A stretch of 64,000 nucleotides of DNA, from positions 1 through 64,000 of the forward strand of contig NZ_BAAAFW010000091.1 in NCBI RefSeq assembly GCF_039523735.1, in the 5' to 3' direction. Shown piece by piece: positions 62,044 through 64,000 of this stretch. Position numbers and translations under genes: made by a program. How positions within the stretch are numbered: the first letter of the stretch is position 1; each line of letters starts with the position of its first letter. This DNA is from Tatumella punctata (GTDB lineage Bacteria > Pseudomonadota > Gammaproteobacteria > Enterobacterales > Enterobacteriaceae). The notes beneath the pieces are model-generated. The model searched no databases. It had not been told where the DNA came from and saw only the letters and a program-made list of their open reading frames with translations.

Positions 62044-62345
62044 ATGAAGGCTGTCTTTTATTGAAAAATATCAGTCTGAGTTCAGCATCAAGGCTATGTG
62101 CCGGGTCCAGGTATCGCCTGCAGCGGCGGGTATGCCTGGTTCAAACGCCGTTACCAGGTCAGCCGGCGTCAGCCGTTCCGCCTTAACTGCGATAATGCTG
62201 TTCGCAGGGCGTTCAGTGCGGCAAAACAACAATATGGTGCGCCGCGTCTTGCAGCCGAACTGCCGGAATATAACGTGAAAACCATCGCCGTCAGCCAGCA
62301 TCGTCAGGGACTGAGGGCAAAAGCCAGCCGGGAGTTCAGTCCGGG
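62044..62345 (+). pseudogene. IS3-family orfB remnant (5' part)
   Basis: Transposase catalytic subunit, N-terminal part only. The start MKAVFY resembles canonical MKYVFIEKHQ but an extra T shifts the frame. A later stretch in another frame (from about 62130) keeps SAAKQQYGAPRLAAELPEYNVKTIAVSQHRQGLRAKASREFSP. The DDE domain is missing. Confidence 0.8.
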
Positions 62346-62385
62346 CCTTGCTGTCACTTCTGGCAGAGCAGTGAGTAAAATTACG

Positions 62386-63267
62386 TCAGGGTAACAGTAA
62401 CTGATGTTTTACTTCATCAAACAGTGCAATCAGATGATCAGCTACCACTCTTACCCGCCGGGAACCGGCAAGATCTGAATGCATCACCAGCCACAAGACC
62501 TGATCAACACCGATATCCGGGTCAACACAACGCAAATTGTGCTGCCGTGCCATAAAATGCGGCAGTACTCCGAAACCCAGGCCTGCGCTGACGGCTGAGA
62601 CCTGAGAGGTCAGGGTATTTGCTGCCACACGGCAGGGTTTACCGCGTAGTTTACGCGTTACCCATTGTGCCGCGGGCAGATGCTGGTGAGAGTCTCCCCA
62701 TGAAATATAGTGTGTCTCATCCGGCGGCGTATTAGCCGCACCTGTCAGGTAACTGTCAGCCGCGTAAACACCGAAACCCACTGTTCCGAGCCGTTTCAAT
62801 GTAAGGTGACCGGCTTCCGGCTTCACCATACGGATTGCTAAATCAGCATCCCGCCGGTGAAGATTGACTGACTGTACACCACTGAGCACTTCCAGCCGCA
62901 GGCCGGGGTAGCGCCCGAGTAAATCTGCCAGTGATGGCATCACGACATGGCTGGCAAGATTATCTGAAGTTGCCAGTCTGACCATTCCGGCAACATTTTC
63001 CTGCAACTTTGCATGCTCAGCAAGCGCCATGCCCGCATATTCCAGAGCTTCTGCACGTTCAAGCAGCGCTTCCCCGTCATCTGTTAAGCGATATCCGCTC
63101 TGGTGACGGCTGAAAAGTGGCACAGAGAGTGACCTCTCAAGTCGTTCAAGGCGACGCGAAATAGTGGCAATCCCGATATTCATTGTTTCAGCGGCCGCAC
63201 TCAGAGTGCCAGCCCGGGCGACGGCCAGAAAGATCCGGATATCGTCCCAGTGAAAAGAAGTAGTCAT
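62386..63267 (-). CDS. LysR-family transcriptional regulator
   Basis: The 293-residue regulator has an N-terminal winged helix-turn-helix (about 5-65; DDIRIFLAVARAGTLSAAAETMNIGIATISRRLERLERSL) and a C-terminal periplasmic-binding-like effector domain (about 92-290). It is divergent from an aldo/keto reductase gene, the usual arrangement for a LysR regulator and its target. A 14-bp dyad TTCCGTTAATGGAA lies just upstream (63275-63288). The target is inferred from position only. Confidence 0.88.
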   Translation of the reverse strand: MTTSFHWDDIRIFLAVARAGTLSAAAETMNIGIATISRRLERLERSLSVPLFSRHQSGYRLTDDGEALLERAEALEYAGMALAEHAKLQENVAGMVRLATSDNLASHVVMPSLADLLGRYPGLRLEVLSGVQSVNLHRRDADLAIRMVKPEAGHLTLKRLGTVGFGVYAADSYLTGAANTPPDETHYISWGDSHQHLPAAQWVTRKLRGKPCRVAANTLTSQVSAVSAGLGFGVLPHFMARQHNLRCVDPDIGVDQVLWLVMHSDLAGSRRVRVVADHLIALFDEVKHQLLLP

Positions 63268-63274
63268 TGTCTTT

Positions 63275-63288
63275 TTCCGTTAATGGAA
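63275..63288. promoter_or_regulatory. Dyad in the lysR-AKR intergenic region
   Basis: TTCCGTTAATGGAA is symmetric in its outer four bases and lies 8 bp from the lysR start. It may be the binding site of the regulator, although spacing departs from a classical T-N11-A box. Confidence 0.35.
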
Positions 63289-63362
63289 ACCAGCTATCCA
63301 GTTTCTGCTCTGTTTTATCATTTCAGGAAGGATGATACTGCACTCCCGATAAGGAGAGCACA

Positions 63363-64000
63363 ATGAAATTACGACATTTAAATTCAGGACTGACGGTCAC
63401 GGCCATGGGACTCGGCTGCATGGGGATGAGTGAATTTTATGGGCCACGGAATGATCAGGCGTCGATGCGGGTATTGGATTATGCGGTTTCTGAGGGGATT
63501 AACTTTCTGGATACATCAGATACTTATGGGCCATGGCATAACGAAATGCTAATTGGTGAGTTTATTCGTACCCGTAAGCCTGATATCCGACTGGCGACTA
63601 AATTTGGCATTGTTCGTCAGCCCGGAGAATACCGGCGCAGGTTGTGTAATAGCCCGCAGTATGCGCGACAGAGTTGTGAAGCATCCCTTAAACGTCTCGG
63701 TGTCGATCACATTGATCTTTACTACGTGCATCGCATCGATCCCCGTACACCGATTGAGGAAACTATGCAGGGGCTGGCGACACTGGTGGCAGAAGGAAAG
63801 ATTGGACAGATTGGCTTATGCGAAGTCAGCGCTGAAACCCTGAGGCGAGCTCATGCCGTGCACCCGGTCGCTGCTGTACAGACCGAATATTCACTGTGGA
63901 GCCGCGAGGCTGAACACAGTGTATTGCCGTTGTGTAAAGCTCTCGGTATTGGTTTTGTCGCGTATTCACCACTCGGCCGCGGCTTTCTGACCGGCAGATT
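63363..64000 (+). CDS. Aldo/keto reductase (cut by window end)
   Basis: NADPH-dependent oxidoreductase of the aldo/keto reductase superfamily; substrate unknown. The first 212 codons are present, starting MKLRHLNSGLTVTAMGLGCMGMSEFYG. Catalytic tetrad residues appear in order: Asp and Tyr in FLDTSDTYG, Lys in LATKFG, His in YYVHRIDP. The C-terminal part ends at SPLGRGFLTGR. AAGGAGAGCACA precedes the ATG. The MGLGCMGMSEFYG opening is typical of the AKR13/YakC-like group. The first 95 bp upstream are shared with the divergent lysR. Confidence 0.88.
   Translation, partial: MKLRHLNSGLTVTAMGLGCMGMSEFYGPRNDQASMRVLDYAVSEGINFLDTSDTYGPWHNEMLIGEFIRTRKPDIRLATKFGIVRQPGEYRRRLCNSPQYARQSCEASLKRLGVDHIDLYYVHRIDPRTPIEETMQGLATLVAEGKIGQIGLCEVSAETLRRAHAVHPVAAVQTEYSLWSREAEHSVLPLCKALGIGFVAYSPLGRGFLTGR

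Larger units (their letters stand above)
61665..62345 (+). mobile_element. Decayed IS3-family insertion sequence
   Basis: The plus strand holds an IS3-type left end, a broken orfA (from 61770) and a broken orfB (from 62044). The leader GTGAGTAAACTTTCAGCCAG and start MAKATSTSKKPRKQ match IS3-group elements; later LSLYES, LKRQ, RDEELAILQK and FAKRLK, and in orfB QQYGAPRLAAEL, YNVKTIA and RQGLRAKASREFSP. Frameshifts, internal deletions and early stops are present. The whole DDE catalytic region and the right end are absent; similarity stops near 62345, shortly before the lysR stop. It cannot transpose by itself. Confidence 0.82.

Noticed and set aside
1..64000. CRISPR arrays, tRNA and rRNA genes, prophage structural genes
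   Set aside because: None seen by eye. The only RNA genes supported are ssrA and glmY.

Overview
The window is a chromosomal segment of a gammaproteobacterium of the order Enterobacterales. Almost every protein reads as a close orthologue of an Escherichia coli K-12 protein with matching length, and gene order largely follows the E. coli smpB-to-guaA part of the map. Some differences (pilW between rlmN and rodZ, no nadB beside rpoE, no pbpC/yfhM between sseA and ndk) point to a relative outside Escherichia, perhaps an Erwiniaceae member with a reduced genome. The genus cannot be fixed from this sequence alone.

Layout. 1-900: accessory edge. A P4-type tyrosine integrase, cut short by what looks like an insertion-sequence end, sits next to the 3' end of the tmRNA gene, a classic island attachment site. 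903-6603: quality control and stress genes (ssrA, smpB, ratAB, bamE, recN with three LexA boxes, nadK, grpE with a sigma32 promoter). 6712-10518: ung, grcA with an FNR-like site, srmB, trmN6. 10963-20257: a long co-directional block comprising rpoE-rseABC, lepA-lepB, rnc-era-recO and pdxJ-acpS. 20268-27638: yfhL, pgpC, tadA, mltF, purL with a PurR box. 27723-32158: a regulatory module in which three GlrR-type operators and a perfect sigma54 promoter precede the GlmY small RNA, followed by glrK-qseG-glrR-glnB, the system that controls it. 32205-36869: hmp (NsrR-type site), glyA, suhB, trmJ. 36940-42635: the complete isc iron-sulfur operon with IscR sites. 42654-46418: pepB, sseB, sseA, ndk. 46612-55913: rlmN, pilW, rodZ, ispG, hisS, yfgM, bamB, der, yfgJ. 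55878-61563: an inserted AraC-type regulator, then xseA and guaBA. 61665-64000: accessory edge with a decayed IS3-family element, a LysR regulator and a divergent aldo/keto reductase cut by the window end.

Most of the window is conserved housekeeping DNA and I see no convincing previously undescribed system. The best leads are the two accessory edges, the missing nadB and pbpC/yfhM loci, the strong hairpin separating iscRSUA from hscBA-fdx, a 31-bp palindrome between glnB and hmp, and the well preserved regulatory sites (LexA, sigma32, sigmaE, FNR, PurR, GlrR/sigma54, NsrR, IscR), all read by eye.
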